Origin: Oscillospiraceae bacterium
GTDB lineage: Bacteria; Bacillota; Clostridia; Oscillospirales; Ruminococcaceae
Direction of reading: 5' to 3'
NCBI GenBank assembly: GCA_028694405.1
Contig: JAQUTM010000002.1
Location: 1-36,584, forward strand
DNA: 36,584 nucleotides
The notes under the pieces were generated by a model, which was given only the letters and a program-made list of their open reading frames with translations, was not told the DNA's origin and ran no database searches. A program made the translations under genes and the position numbers. Shown piece by piece: positions 1 to 10,423 of the stretch (positions within the stretch are counted from its first letter, which is position 1; each line of letters begins with the position of its first letter).

Positions 1-725
1 TCCTCCTCGGGCAAGCAGCTTTGTACAACGCCCACGTCACCCATAACGCTGGCAATGCCAAACTCCTCGCCGCGCAAGGCAGCTTCCTCTTGCTTTAAGT
101 AAATAGCAGCGCTTAAGGGGTGACAGCCCTGACGGATAAACGAACCGCCGCCGTTATATTTCCAGTAAGCGGCATGATGTGCGTGAGAGCCGCAGTGGCT
201 CTCCTCGCCGCGCATGTACAAAATTTTGCTTTTTTTTGCCTTTAACAGCTCCAGATTTTTTTGCATAGCAGGGGCATATACAAAGTTTTCGGCATACATA
301 AACAGCTTATCGGTGCCTTTTAAAAATTCTGCCAAATCGTCCATTTCGTCCACAACGGCTTTTAGCATATCGCTTTTTTTCACGTTGTGGCCTACGTCCT
401 CGGCACCCTTTTCGCCAAAAAATCCGGTTAGGGGTTTTTCGCAAATAACGTGCTTGCCTGCTGTCATAGACGCTTTTACCATGGGAATGTGTAAAACAGG
501 CGGGGTACAAATGTCGATTACATCAATCTCGGGGTCTTTCAACATTTCGTTATAATCGCTGTAAATATCGGTAATGCCGTATTTGTTTGCAAAGTCGTTT
601 ATAGTTGGCTCTACTGACGCAACTGCCTTTAGTACAACTTCCAGCCCATACACTTTTTGATAGGCCTCTGCGTGGAGGATTGCGCTAAAGCCGCTTCCCA
701 CAAGCCCTACTACTACTTTATTCAT
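1..725 (-). CDS. Gfo/Idh/MocA family oxidoreductase, 3' part cut off by window edge
   Basis: Minus-strand reading from ATG at 725: MNKVVVGLVGSGFSAILHAEAYQKVYG...IDICTPPVLHIPMVKASMTAGKHVICEKPL; Rossmann start and EKP motif typical of the family. Runs off position 1, so absent from the ORF track. Confidence 0.85.
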   Translation of the reverse strand, partial: MNKVVVGLVGSGFSAILHAEAYQKVYGLEVVLKAVASVEPTINDFANKYGITDIYSDYNEMLKDPEIDVIDICTPPVLHIPMVKASMTAGKHVICEKPLTGFFGEKGAEDVGHNVKKSDMLKAVVDEMDDLAEFLKGTDKLFMYAENFVYAPAMQKNLELLKAKKSKILYMRGEESHCGSHAHHAAYWKYNGGGSFIRQGCHPLSAAIYLKQEEAALRGEEFGIASVMGDVGVVQSCLPEE

Positions 726-769
726 TTATGATTTCTCCTTAATTTATGGTTGCCTTTTAAAACGGGGTT

Positions 770-2284
770 TTAATTGGATGCTTTACTTTTTTTGTCAAAT
801 AACTTGCGTACTTTTTTAAATACACCCAGTTGAGATAGGATTAAACCTACTACTGCAATGAAGAACACCAGGCAGATGGGACGTGTTACAAAGGGCATTA
901 AGCTGCCTTTGGAAAGGCCCAGTGCGCGGCGCAGGTTAGAGTCGGCCATGTTGCCAAGGATAATACCCAGCATAAAGGGTGCTGCGGGGAACTCCAGCTT
1001 GCTCATAAAATAGCCAACAATACCAAAGATAAACATGCACTGTACGTCAAACATATAGTTACGCACTACAAAAGAGCCAACTACGCAAAGTGCCAAGATG
1101 ATAGGCATTAAAATTTCGCGTTTAACGCCCAGCACGCGTACGGTAAATTTAGAGATTAACAATGCCAATGCCCACATGGCAAAGCTTGCAACCAGCATGT
1201 AAATGCACAGGTTGTACAGCAGTGCAGGGGTCTCTGTCATTAACAGCGGGCCGGGACGGTAGCCGTGCAGCTGGAAAGCAGCAAGCAGTACCGCCGCAGA
1301 GGAAGAGCCGGGCACGGCAAGGCTTAACACGGGGATAAGCGCGCCGCCCACGCAGGAGTTGTTACCGGTTTCGCAGGCGACAATACCGTCGGGGTTGCCT
1401 GTACCGTAGGTAGCTTTTTTCTCCTCGGGTGTGCTGGATTTTAATGCCCAGTAGCTTAACCAGCCGCCAATGTCCTCGCCAACGCCGGGGATAATACCAA
1501 CACCAACGCCGATTAAAGCGCTGCGGATAACGTTTACAATATTGCGGCGCAAAATGGAAAAGCCCTCGCGCATATTAAAACGGCTCATTTTGCTTACTTC
1601 GCTTTTGCTCTTGCGGTCAAACATGCGCAGCAGCTCGGGAAAGCCAAACAGACCAATCATAACGGGGATAAGCTGAATGCCGCCGTTTAGCTTGGTAATG
1701 CCGTAGGAAAAACGCGGAAACGCACTGATGGTATCAAGGCCAATCATGGCAACCATCAGGCCCAAAATGCCGGAAATCCAGCCGCGCAGGGGTTTGCCGT
1801 TAGAGGTAATGCTGCCGCAGATAATAATGCCAAACAGGGCAAGCATAAAGTATTCGTAAGTACCAAATTTAAGTGCCAAGCTGCTTAGCAAGGGGGTAAC
1901 GGTCATAAGCAGCAATACACTGATAACCGTGCCGAGGAAGGACGCAGACGTGGCAAGAAAAATTGCCAAGCCCGCTTTGCCCTGACGGCCTAAGGGGTAG
2001 CCGTCCAGCGCGGTGCTGGCGCTTGCGGGTGTGCCGGGTATATTGAGCAAAATTGCCGATTGGCACCCGCCGGAAATTGCACCTACATATACGGAAATTA
2101 AAATTACCAAAGCCGTTTGGCTTGGCAAACCAAAGGATAAACCCGTTAACAGGGCTACCGCCATGGTAGATGTAAGGCCCGGCAGCATACCTACCATTAA
2201 GCCCACAAAGGTGGCGCCGATTAGGCAAACCAAATTAAGCGGCTGCAACACAGTGGCAAACGCTTGTAAAACATAAGTACCCAT
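770..2284 (-). CDS. Tripartite tricarboxylate transporter permease, TctA family
   Basis: 504 aa, many TM segments; GMLPGLTSTMAVALL and GGCQSAILLNIPGTPASASTALDGYPL are TctA-family signatures; adjacent to TctB- and TctC-like genes. Confidence 0.93.
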   Translation of the reverse strand: MGTYVLQAFATVLQPLNLVCLIGATFVGLMVGMLPGLTSTMAVALLTGLSFGLPSQTALVILISVYVGAISGGCQSAILLNIPGTPASASTALDGYPLGRQGKAGLAIFLATSASFLGTVISVLLLMTVTPLLSSLALKFGTYEYFMLALFGIIICGSITSNGKPLRGWISGILGLMVAMIGLDTISAFPRFSYGITKLNGGIQLIPVMIGLFGFPELLRMFDRKSKSEVSKMSRFNMREGFSILRRNIVNVIRSALIGVGVGIIPGVGEDIGGWLSYWALKSSTPEEKKATYGTGNPDGIVACETGNNSCVGGALIPVLSLAVPGSSSAAVLLAAFQLHGYRPGPLLMTETPALLYNLCIYMLVASFAMWALALLISKFTVRVLGVKREILMPIILALCVVGSFVVRNYMFDVQCMFIFGIVGYFMSKLEFPAAPFMLGIILGNMADSNLRRALGLSKGSLMPFVTRPICLVFFIAVVGLILSQLGVFKKVRKLFDKKSKASN

Positions 2285-2306
2285 AGTTTTTCTCCTTTTT
2301 TAGCAA

Positions 2307-2786
2307 TTATGGCAGTGGTACATGGAACGCGTATACAAACACGCCCATAACCGCAGCTACGGTAAGCACAGAAATAAGCGCTGCCTTAAGCCAGCTGGTA
2401 GCTTTCAAGTACAAGAACAAAAATACCAGCATGATAAGGGTAGCCAGCCAATAGCTAAACAGGTTTAGCAGCACAAAAATGTAAACGCCAATAAAAATTA
2501 CGCCCAAAAACGTGTTTTTTACAACGGGGTCTTTTACAAGCCCGCCAAACCACTGTTTGGTTTGTGCCAAAATGTTTTTAAAGCCCACGCCTTTTATACT
2601 GTTTACAAGCATAATGGTGGCGCAAAGCACCAGCATAATACCCAAAAAGCCGGGCATTAAACCCGGAGAGGCCAAAATTGCCTTTTTAGAGGCGATTGTC
2701 ATACCCACGCTTTCCAGCGTAACATACACGCCAAGCGCAATAAGCACCAGCGATGTAATAAAATCGAGATGTTTTTTGTTGTCCAT
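2307..2786 (-). CDS. Tripartite tricarboxylate transporter small subunit, TctB family
   Basis: About 159 aa with 4 predicted TM segments, between TctA and TctC; start chosen at MDNKKHLDF, preceded by GGAGG. Confidence 0.85.
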   Translation of the reverse strand: MDNKKHLDFITSLVLIALGVYVTLESVGMTIASKKAILASPGLMPGFLGIMLVLCATIMLVNSIKGVGFKNILAQTKQWFGGLVKDPVVKNTFLGVIFIGVYIFVLLNLFSYWLATLIMLVFLFLYLKATSWLKAALISVLTVAAVMGVFVYAFHVPLP

Positions 2787-2967
2787 GCAAATTCCTCCAT
2801 TTGCCAAACGCCCACGCAGGCGGCGGCAAGCTTTCCGTTTCTATGGAAAAGTTATAAGTTTGTGTAAAACACGGCGGCCGATAAAAAATTGCCACCGCCC
2901 CACAGCGGAGCGGGACGATGGCAATACTTTGGGGTTTTGTAACAGGCCGTTTGTAAAGGGCTACGGC

Positions 2968-4041
2968 TTAGCCGATTTTTTCAATGCCAAAATCAGCAGG
3001 GCTGATTTGAACAGTGCCGCCCTCGTACAGGGTCCAGTCAACAAGGCTTGCCAATTTGCCTACATAGTCTTGGCTTGTGGCAGCGCCGTTGTAAGTTACA
3101 ACCATACCTTTGCTCTCGCAGAACTCGTTAAAAGCTTTGCTCTCGGCAACAGCAGGCATAACCTCGTCTAATTTGTCGATGATAGCTTGGTCTACGCCGG
3201 AAGGTACGCACAGAGCGATTGTTTCGCCCATAGGTACTACAGCAGCCATTTCGGGTACAGCTGTCAAAACGCTGGGGATTGTAATCTCGCCGATTGTCAA
3301 GTCTTTGTCAGACATAACGCCCAAGCATTTTAGGTCGCCGCTGCGGATATAGTCTACAACCTCGGTGATAAGCTGGCAGTTCATGTCAACCTCGCCGGAC
3401 AATGTTGCAACAACAGCGTTAGAACCGGAATCGTAAGGAACGTGGTCATAGGTAAAGCCTGCGCCTTGGCTTAAAATCTCGGCGCCTGTGTGTCCGCCGG
3501 AGCCTACGCCTGCGCTGCCGATTGTGATAGCTGTGCCGCTTTTAGCTGCTGCAATCAAATCTGCCAAGGTGTTGTATGGAGAATCTTTAGGCACTACGAT
3601 AACGTTTGGAGCGTAAGCCATTGTAAAGAATGTCCACTCTTTATAAGTAACGTCGGTGTAGCCGTTAACGGGGTAGGTTACCAAAGCCTGCAAGCCTGCG
3701 CCAAGCAGATTGTAACCGTCTTTTGGGCCGTCTTGTACAGCAATGGTGCCTACAGAGCCTGCAGCGCCTGCTGTATTTGCGATTGTAACGTTAACGCCAA
3801 GTTGTTTTGCCAGCTCGTCAGAGAAAGCACGAACGGTTAAGTCGGTAACTCCGCCCGGATTCCAAGGTACAGTCATGGTGATGTCACGTTTGGGCCAGTC
3901 TGTGGTAGAGGCAGCGGGAGCAGAGGTTGCCTCGGAAGTTGCTGTGCTGGCAGGTGCGCTGGAAGCAGCTGTTGCGCCACAGCCTGCAAAGGCGAAAAGT
4001 GCCATAACAAGCACAAGGGCTAATGCTAAAATTCTTTTCAT
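2968..4041 (-). CDS. Tripartite tricarboxylate transporter substrate-binding lipoprotein, TctC/Bug family
   Basis: Lipobox FAFAGCGA; WPKRDITMTVPWNPGGVTDLTVRAFSDELAKQLG and AAGSVGTIAVQDGPKDGYNLL are typical of Bug/TctC proteins. Confidence 0.93.
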   Translation of the reverse strand: MKRILALALVLVMALFAFAGCGATAASSAPASTATSEATSAPAASTTDWPKRDITMTVPWNPGGVTDLTVRAFSDELAKQLGVNVTIANTAGAAGSVGTIAVQDGPKDGYNLLGAGLQALVTYPVNGYTDVTYKEWTFFTMAYAPNVIVVPKDSPYNTLADLIAAAKSGTAITIGSAGVGSGGHTGAEILSQGAGFTYDHVPYDSGSNAVVATLSGEVDMNCQLITEVVDYIRSGDLKCLGVMSDKDLTIGEITIPSVLTAVPEMAAVVPMGETIALCVPSGVDQAIIDKLDEVMPAVAESKAFNEFCESKGMVVTYNGAATSQDYVGKLASLVDWTLYEGGTVQISPADFGIEKIG

Positions 4042-4095
4042 TGTGTTTTCCTCCTGATTTTTTGTTTTGCGTTTTTTCGTTTATAAAATCACTTC

Positions 4096-5133
4096 TCACA
4101 GAAGCGTTTTTACCGATTTACCCTGTAACAGCGTACCTTTAATGGTTTCGCTTACGGGGGTGTGGGGGGTGTCTTGGCCGGTTGCCAAAATTTTGTCAAA
4201 CAGCAGCTCTGCCGAGCGCTGGCCCACCTGAAACGCCGGAAGCTGAATACAGGTAAGGGGTGGGTCTGCAATAAATTCCCATTCGGGGTCACCTACAATT
4301 ACCACCGATATGTCCTCGGGTATGCGCACGCCGCACTCTTTCAGTGCCTTGTAGCCGCCCAGCGCCTGTACGTGATAATCGTACACAATGGCGGTAATGT
4401 CGGGGTTATCCTTTAACATTTGGCGTGTAAGCCGTGCGCCTGCCTCCTCGGAAAAGTCGCCCGCGTAAAGCAGGTTTGGAGAAATTTCCAGCCCTGCCTC
4501 TTTCAAGGCGGCATAGTAGCCCTCGGGGCGGCCCTGCAGCGTGGTAACGTTGGTGCGCCATGTCATTAAGCCAATGCGGCGGTGACCGCAGTTTATCAAG
4601 TGCTTGGTGGCGGTATAGCCCGCGTCGTAGTTGTCCATGGCAACAAAGTCATAATTATGGCTTTGGTGGAGGGGACGCTCGGCAACTACATAGGGCACTT
4701 GAAAGTTGCGCACTATTTCGTAGTTGCTGTAGCTGCCCTCGGTGGGAACCAGTATAAATCCATCTACATGGTGGCCGATAGCGTTGTACAGCACCTGTTT
4801 TTCGTACACGCTGTCATCGAAGGTGTTGCACACCGAAATAATGTAGTTATTCCGGTGTGCAACTTGTTCAACACCAAGTAGGAATCGGTTAAAAAAAATG
4901 TTGGTAAACTGTGGAACAAGAGCTGCAATAATGCCGCGCTTTTTACCTTTTAGGCCGCTTGCCATGGTGCTGCGTATGTAGTGCAGCTCGGCGGCGGCGT
5001 CCAGTACACGTTTACGCAAATCTGCGCTTACATAGCGGCTGGGTACCTCGTTAAGGACATAGGATACTGTAGCGGTAGAAGTATTTGCCAAGCGTGCCAC
5101 ATCTTTAATAGTTGCAATCTTCTTTTCGGACAC
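4096..5133 (-). CDS. LacI family transcriptional regulator
   Basis: N-terminal HTH IATIKDVARLANTSTATVSYVLNE and periplasmic-binding-protein-like sensor domain. Confidence 0.95.
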   Translation of the reverse strand: MSEKKIATIKDVARLANTSTATVSYVLNEVPSRYVSADLRKRVLDAAAELHYIRSTMASGLKGKKRGIIAALVPQFTNIFFNRFLLGVEQVAHRNNYIISVCNTFDDSVYEKQVLYNAIGHHVDGFILVPTEGSYSNYEIVRNFQVPYVVAERPLHQSHNYDFVAMDNYDAGYTATKHLINCGHRRIGLMTWRTNVTTLQGRPEGYYAALKEAGLEISPNLLYAGDFSEEAGARLTRQMLKDNPDITAIVYDYHVQALGGYKALKECGVRIPEDISVVIVGDPEWEFIADPPLTCIQLPAFQVGQRSAELLFDKILATGQDTPHTPVSETIKGTLLQGKSVKTLL

Positions 5134-5168
5134 GATGCTCTCCTTTAAGTAATTTTAACTAAGTTACA

Positions 5169-5187
5169 TAGGCAAACGTTTACTTAG
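5169..5187. promoter_or_regulatory. Putative LacI-family operator upstream of the LacI gene
   Basis: GGCAAACGTTTACTTAG, with AAACGTTT core; related sequence at 5380-5397. Confidence 0.5.
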
Positions 5188-5363
5188 TTTTGTAAAAAAT
5201 AAGGCTGCTACAGCCCTGCTTCTTTTTGGTGATTTTGTCTTGTTTGTTTGCCTTTCCCTGTTTCTATCTTATGCATTTTTTTGTGATATGTCAACAAAAA
5301 ATCGTTTCTCGCCTACAATTTCGGCACATTGTAGATGAAATAACAAGTTTCATTATATAACCT

Positions 5364-5398
5364 ACATAAGTAAAAAATAGGTAAACGTATACTTATGT
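5364..5398. promoter_or_regulatory. Second putative LacI-type operator inside a larger inverted repeat
   Basis: GGTAAACGTATACTTATG; ACATAAGT (5364) pairs with ACTTATGT (5391). Confidence 0.45.
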
Positions 5399-5636
5399 AA
5401 TTTTTCCCATTATTTTTGTATTTTATAGAGATTTGTGCGCAATACACTTACAGTTTTTTAAAATACACCATAAAAAGGCTAGTTTTTTTCTTTTTTAAAA
5501 AAAGACGGTAAACCATAGGTAAAAACGGCAGCAAGTGCCAACCGTTTTGCCCAAAAAACAGCGTTCGGGCACCCTTACCGCCTGTTTTGGCTTAAGAGTG
5601 CCCAAATATTTTTGCTTTAAAAAGAAAAAATGCCGT

Positions 5637-6308
5637 TTACTTTTGGCTGCCTGTCTTATCTGCCACAAGCGTGGTAACTGCCGCGTACAGCGTAACCAGT
5701 GCCGCGCTAAGCAGAGCACCGCCTAAAATATCGGTAAACCAGTGCACCCCCGAAGCCAGCCGTCCGCCCACCATAAAAACAGTAAATGCGGCGCACAATA
5801 CTTGTACCGCACAGCTTATTTTTTTGGCGGATATGCGGCGGCCAAGCTGCATCATGGCGGTTGGCATAATGCACATTACCAGCATGGTGGTGGACGAGGG
5901 ATAAGACGCCTCCAAAAAGCCGCCTATTAAAACAGGACGGTAATTTACCACGTTTAGCTCAAAAAACACGTATACCAAAATAACAAGCAGGTAAAACCCG
6001 CCAAGCACCAAAATACTGCTGTCCACCTTAGCCAGACTTTTGCGGCGTACCAGCTGTACAAGCCCTGTCACCCCAAAGCCAAAGGCAATAAGCAGCGCGG
6101 CTATGCTTGCCCAATCGGTAATGGTGTAAAGCAGCATATTAACGCCAAAAAAACGGTGTAAAAAGCCGTTAAGGGCGGCAAACCCCACGGTAGAGCTTTG
6201 CGGGCCTATGGGCTGTACGTCTATCAGCATAACGGCAAAGGTATAGGCTGCAAACAGGGCAGCCAACCCCGCTGACAGTGCAAAGTAACGATACGTTTTT
6301 TGTTTCAT
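5637..6308 (-). CDS. PAP2-superfamily phosphatase-like membrane protein
   Basis: About 223 aa with several TM segments; GVHWFTDILGG resembles the PAP2 C-terminal motif and SYPSSTTM the SGH-like motif. Start at MKQKTYRYF preceded by AAAGGAG. Confidence 0.75.
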   Translation of the reverse strand: MKQKTYRYFALSAGLAALFAAYTFAVMLIDVQPIGPQSSTVGFAALNGFLHRFFGVNMLLYTITDWASIAALLIAFGFGVTGLVQLVRRKSLAKVDSSILVLGGFYLLVILVYVFFELNVVNYRPVLIGGFLEASYPSSTTMLVMCIMPTAMMQLGRRISAKKISCAVQVLCAAFTVFMVGGRLASGVHWFTDILGGALLSAALVTLYAAVTTLVADKTGSQK

Positions 6309-6413
6309 GGAAAAGCTCCTTTGTAATGTATTGGCAACTTGCCTGCCAACACCGTACCAAAAAGCCGCCAAAAACAAAAGAAACACGCCGTAGCATGTGT
6401 GACACGATTGGTG

Positions 6414-7022
6414 TCAGGAGCATTTTAGCAGTAAAATACCTTTGATAATAAAAAGCACAAACACCAGCGACGCGGCATACGGCTCTAGCGTTGCCATAAA
6501 AAACAAAACAGCCAAAATGCTAAGGGCGGCAGACACGCCGCTTTTACACCTTTGCCAAAAAGAGGCTGTGCAGTTTTGCAGAGCCAAGGTTGCCACACCC
6601 CACCCCGCCGACAGCAAAATAATTATAAAATACATAGTTGTTACATACCACATTTTGTAATTGGATAAGGCAATTAGCGGTACTTGGCGGATAAAAGTGC
6701 CCTCTCGCTGTGTAAACAGCGGAATAAAAAGCAGTAACAGCATGGAGCAATCCAGCAGGCCAAAGGTTAAATCTATCAGGTGGCGGCTCTTGGCACGGCT
6801 CTCTGTCTGGGCAACGCACAGCAGCTCTTTACCGGACAACAGCTCGTCCACAGTGACGTTAAAGTATTCTGCAATAAGCTTTAAGGAGTCAATACCGGGA
6901 TAACCGCGTCCCGACTCCCACTTGGAAACGGCAGTGCGGGACACAAACAGTGCTGCGGCAAGCTCCTCTTGGGTTAAGCTTTTTCGGTGGCGCAGCTCTT
7001 GCAGGTTTTGGCTAAATTCCAT
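6414..7022 (-). CDS. XRE family HTH regulator with C-terminal TM segments
   Basis: LRHRKSLTQEELAAALFVSRTAVSKWESGRGYPGIDSLKLIAEYFNVTVDELLSGKEL, then hydrophobic segments. Confidence 0.92.
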   Translation of the reverse strand: MEFSQNLQELRHRKSLTQEELAAALFVSRTAVSKWESGRGYPGIDSLKLIAEYFNVTVDELLSGKELLCVAQTESRAKSRHLIDLTFGLLDCSMLLLLFIPLFTQREGTFIRQVPLIALSNYKMWYVTTMYFIIILLSAGWGVATLALQNCTASFWQRCKSGVSAALSILAVLFFMATLEPYAASLVFVLFIIKGILLLKCS

Positions 7023-7252
7023 AACAACTAACTCCTATTTGTTATTTTTTTGCATACAACAACTTATTGTATAAAGGCAATGCAAAATACAGGCTTGTAA
7101 AAGCGGCAGGCAAGGTAAAAGCACCTTTATGTCAAGCACAAAGCCAAAAGGTAAAATTATAAAACGCAAAAGGACAAAAACAAAAAAAATAAAACACAAA
7201 GTGGAAAAAGCAAACGCAAAGCCTTAAAAGCCAAAAACGAAAGTAAAATGTA

Positions 7253-7285
7253 AAAAGCAGCTCCTATAAAAAAACGGAGCTGCCT
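7253..7285 (-). terminator. Rho-independent terminator of the GGDEF gene
   Basis: GCAGCTCC (7257-7264) pairs with GGAGCTGC (7276-7283); T-tract on minus strand. Confidence 0.6.
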
Positions 7286-7321
7286 GTTTAAAACATGGTA
7301 CCCTTTGTGCTTTTGCACCGG

Positions 7322-8371
7322 CTAAAAGTTGGTTTCGGCAAGCTTGTTTGCACGTTTGTTTTCGTACATACGGCTGTCGGCAAGCTGCATAAGCTGTTGC
7401 AAATTTAAAGGGTTTTGGGCATCATTTACCGCTATGCCTACGCTGTAGCTTAAGTACAAGTCCTTTTGCAGGCTGTTGTGTACTTGGGTGCGCTTATCAA
7501 TACTGTCTAAAATTTGCTCTGCAGTTTCCAGGGTGCCCTCCCCTGTCACCAGTAAAAATTCATCGCCGCCTATGCGTGCCACAAACACGCCCTCGCTGCT
7601 ATAGCTGCGCAAAATGCCCGCAAATGTAACAATCAAATCATCGCCCACGCGGTGGCCTTGGGTATCGTTGGTTGTTTTTAAATTGTCCAAATCAAACATC
7701 AGGCAGGCGTGGCCTATACAGCTTTGGGGTGTTGTATGGCTGTCCAAAACGGCCTGTGCCGCCGCACGGTTGGGCAGCTCGGTAAAGGCATCTATCTGTG
7801 TTTGCTGTTTTAATCGGCTGTTTTTTTCGGTTAAGGTGCTTAGCCATTTTAGCGTGCTCCACAAATAAAGCAGCAGCATGCCCACCACCAAAACGTTTAC
7901 AAACCGCACCCAGCTGTTTACTGCTTCTACATACTGTCTGGCAAGCTGTAGGGTATTGCCGCTAATGTCGTAATATTCCTCGCTTAACAAAATAAGCTGT
8001 ACTGTCTCGTTGCCGTTACGGTAGTTTAAAATAGCCTGACGCAGCGTTTGCCAGCTTTGGCTTTGACGGGTAAGGCTTTCCATGTAGGCGCTGTGCTGTA
8101 GACGAACAAGCCGGTGCCTGCCACGCCCGGTAAGCAGATTTTCCATTACACCGTCCAAGGTGTTAATTAGGTCATCGTCCGGATAGCCGCAAAGCTCCAG
8201 CTTAACCAAGCGCTGGGTTGCGCCGTGCAGCATAGAAACATTATTTGTAGTGACGGTAATCATTTGGCTCCAAGTAACCAGTACCACCAAAGTAATTACC
8301 AACAGTGCCATACCTATCGTACCCAGAGCACGCAGATGAGACCGCCTTTTAAAGCTTTTATTCTTTTCCAT
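7322..8371 (-). CDS. Membrane-associated GGDEF protein (diguanylate cyclase)
   Basis: Two TM segments flank an extracytoplasmic region; DAFTELPNRAAAQ...ARIGGDEFLLVTGEG. Confidence 0.92.
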   Translation of the reverse strand: MEKNKSFKRRSHLRALGTIGMALLVITLVVLVTWSQMITVTTNNVSMLHGATQRLVKLELCGYPDDDLINTLDGVMENLLTGRGRHRLVRLQHSAYMESLTRQSQSWQTLRQAILNYRNGNETVQLILLSEEYYDISGNTLQLARQYVEAVNSWVRFVNVLVVGMLLLYLWSTLKWLSTLTEKNSRLKQQTQIDAFTELPNRAAAQAVLDSHTTPQSCIGHACLMFDLDNLKTTNDTQGHRVGDDLIVTFAGILRSYSSEGVFVARIGGDEFLLVTGEGTLETAEQILDSIDKRTQVHNSLQKDLYLSYSVGIAVNDAQNPLNLQQLMQLADSRMYENKRANKLAETNF

Positions 8372-8576
8372 TTATTCTCCCGTGTATAAAACACAATTTT
8401 AGGCTGTTACCGTCTTACATTATAGTAACAAAGCCAAGTAAGGTCAACGATTTGTGATTTTTTTGCGGGAATATAAACGATTTTGGGCATATTTCTTTTA
8501 TAAATCTGCTTGTTTTTAGAAAACAAGTGCATATATGCCCTTTTTTTGTGACGGCTGTACAGCTTATGCAGAGCCG

Positions 8577-10340
8577 CTAAGCGGCGGGCGGCAGGGTGTT
8601 CTGCACACAGCTCTCTAAAATTTGAAAGGACAGCAGATTTTTTTGCTGCATACGGCTGTACAGTGCCTCTACATAGGTGCTTTCCGGTATATCACTTAAG
8701 CCGCACTGCTGCAAAGCGCCTGTAAAATCGCCCTGATAGTGCAGCAGCTGCATATAGTGCTGCATAGCTTGGGTTGGATTATCCAGATAATTGAGGCTCA
8801 TCTCTGCCGCGCCAAGGCCTGCAAGCAGATAGCTGTCGGCATAAAAAGGGCTTTGCACAAAAATGCTGTTTTCCAGCCACAGCATACGGTTATCGGCGTT
8901 TGTTTGGGTGCCAAACAGACCGTAGCCCTCAAATATTTGCACATACAGTTGCAGCATTTCCTCATCGGTCATGTCGGGGGATTGATACACAGCGTCCTCA
9001 AAGGTGCCCACCGCTGCCATGTAGGCAAGGTTGGTAACACACTGGGCGCTGTTCCACAGCTCGGCATATTGGTTGTAGCTGCCGTACAGTGCCGTGCTGT
9101 TAAAACCGCTCATATACTCTAAGCTCATGGATTGCAGCTCCATTACCTCATAGCTGTTGTACGCCTCTAAGGCGGCATAGTCGGTGGCAAAATCGGCAAA
9201 GGCGTGGCCAAGCTCGTGCAGCACCGCTGTTTCGCCCATGCTGCCCGGCACCCAGCCCACATATACAAAGGGCTGGTTAAACTGGTGAAAGGTAAAGGTG
9301 TAGGCGGTGCGGCTGCAATTTGGCAGGCTGCAAAGCAGCAAGCTGCCGTGCTGTTTTAAATAGGTGTAGCAATCCTGTAGCTGCTGCGGGGTGGTTGCAA
9401 TCATGTGCTCTACGGCTTGCAAACCCTCTTTCATCTCTAAGGAAACAGGGTTTTGTACGCCTTTGTAATACAAATCATACATCTGTGCCACGGCGGGGGC
9501 AAAGCTGGTTTGCACCTGTGCCCGCAAAGGCGCACAAACGGCGGTGTCTACATCTCTAAAATAGAGCTGCTCGTCGGCATAGGCGCGGTAGGTTGTATAG
9601 CCGTTTGCCTGCGCCAAGGCGTTGCGCACCTGCAAAAGCTGACGGTACAGCCCCGTAAGCCTGCCGTTCATATCTGCAAACCAAATGCCAAAGGCGTGTT
9701 GATACGCCGCCAAGCTTGGCAAATCCAGTATTTCGTCATAGGTCATGGGGGTGCCGTCAATGTTTACGGGTATGCTGTTTAAGTTGTAATACAGCTGATT
9801 ATACGCCACTTGCAGCTGTGCCTCGGCATCTGACAGCTGCTGTATTTGGGCGCGGTTATCCTCTGCCGCCTGCTGCTGCAAGGTTAGCGGTGTACCTGTA
9901 ATGTAGGCGTACATGGCGTTTAAATCTACCTGATAGCCCTGTAGCCGATTATCCATCTCGGCGCAGGCAAGCTGGGCGTCTGCGTTTGTTTGGTCTTTTA
10001 AATAGGTAATAAACAGCAGCGCGTTTTGGGTGGCAATTTCTTGCAAAAGCGGCTCCAGCTTTAGCGTCAGCCCATATACCTTTATGCGGTTTATCAGGTG
10101 CATACCGTCGGTGTTTTGCATAAGGGTGTTGGCGCGCGCCACCAGTTCGTCCGGCTGCGCATAGCTTGGCGCGGTATAGGTTAAGGTGCTTATGTTTACA
10201 TCGGCGCGTTTTACGGTACTGACAAGCGGCTTTTGCACCGCACTGCACCCGCTTATAAAAAATGCAGCCGCCAAACAAAGGGCGGCCGACTTTAGGCGGC
10301 TTACCCTTTTTTTGCCTGTAACCCTGCCGTTTTTTATCAT
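8577..10340 (-). CDS. M3-family-like metallopeptidase, predicted lipoprotein
   Basis: Lipobox-like CLAAAFFISGCSA and zinc motif HELGHAFADFATDY. Confidence 0.8.
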   Translation of the reverse strand: MIKNGRVTGKKRVSRLKSAALCLAAAFFISGCSAVQKPLVSTVKRADVNISTLTYTAPSYAQPDELVARANTLMQNTDGMHLINRIKVYGLTLKLEPLLQEIATQNALLFITYLKDQTNADAQLACAEMDNRLQGYQVDLNAMYAYITGTPLTLQQQAAEDNRAQIQQLSDAEAQLQVAYNQLYYNLNSIPVNIDGTPMTYDEILDLPSLAAYQHAFGIWFADMNGRLTGLYRQLLQVRNALAQANGYTTYRAYADEQLYFRDVDTAVCAPLRAQVQTSFAPAVAQMYDLYYKGVQNPVSLEMKEGLQAVEHMIATTPQQLQDCYTYLKQHGSLLLCSLPNCSRTAYTFTFHQFNQPFVYVGWVPGSMGETAVLHELGHAFADFATDYAALEAYNSYEVMELQSMSLEYMSGFNSTALYGSYNQYAELWNSAQCVTNLAYMAAVGTFEDAVYQSPDMTDEEMLQLYVQIFEGYGLFGTQTNADNRMLWLENSIFVQSPFYADSYLLAGLGAAEMSLNYLDNPTQAMQHYMQLLHYQGDFTGALQQCGLSDIPESTYVEALYSRMQQKNLLSFQILESCVQNTLPPAA

Positions 10341-10423
10341 GTTTTCCCCCTTATAGCGGTATTTTGGCAGGCTGTACGCCGCAAAGCTGCACAGCGCTTG
10401 GTTTGCCCCCGTGGCAAGGGTTG

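Noticed and set aside
2512-3171. 219-aa plus-strand ORF over TctB/TctC
   Set aside because: Antisense shadow of transporter genes.
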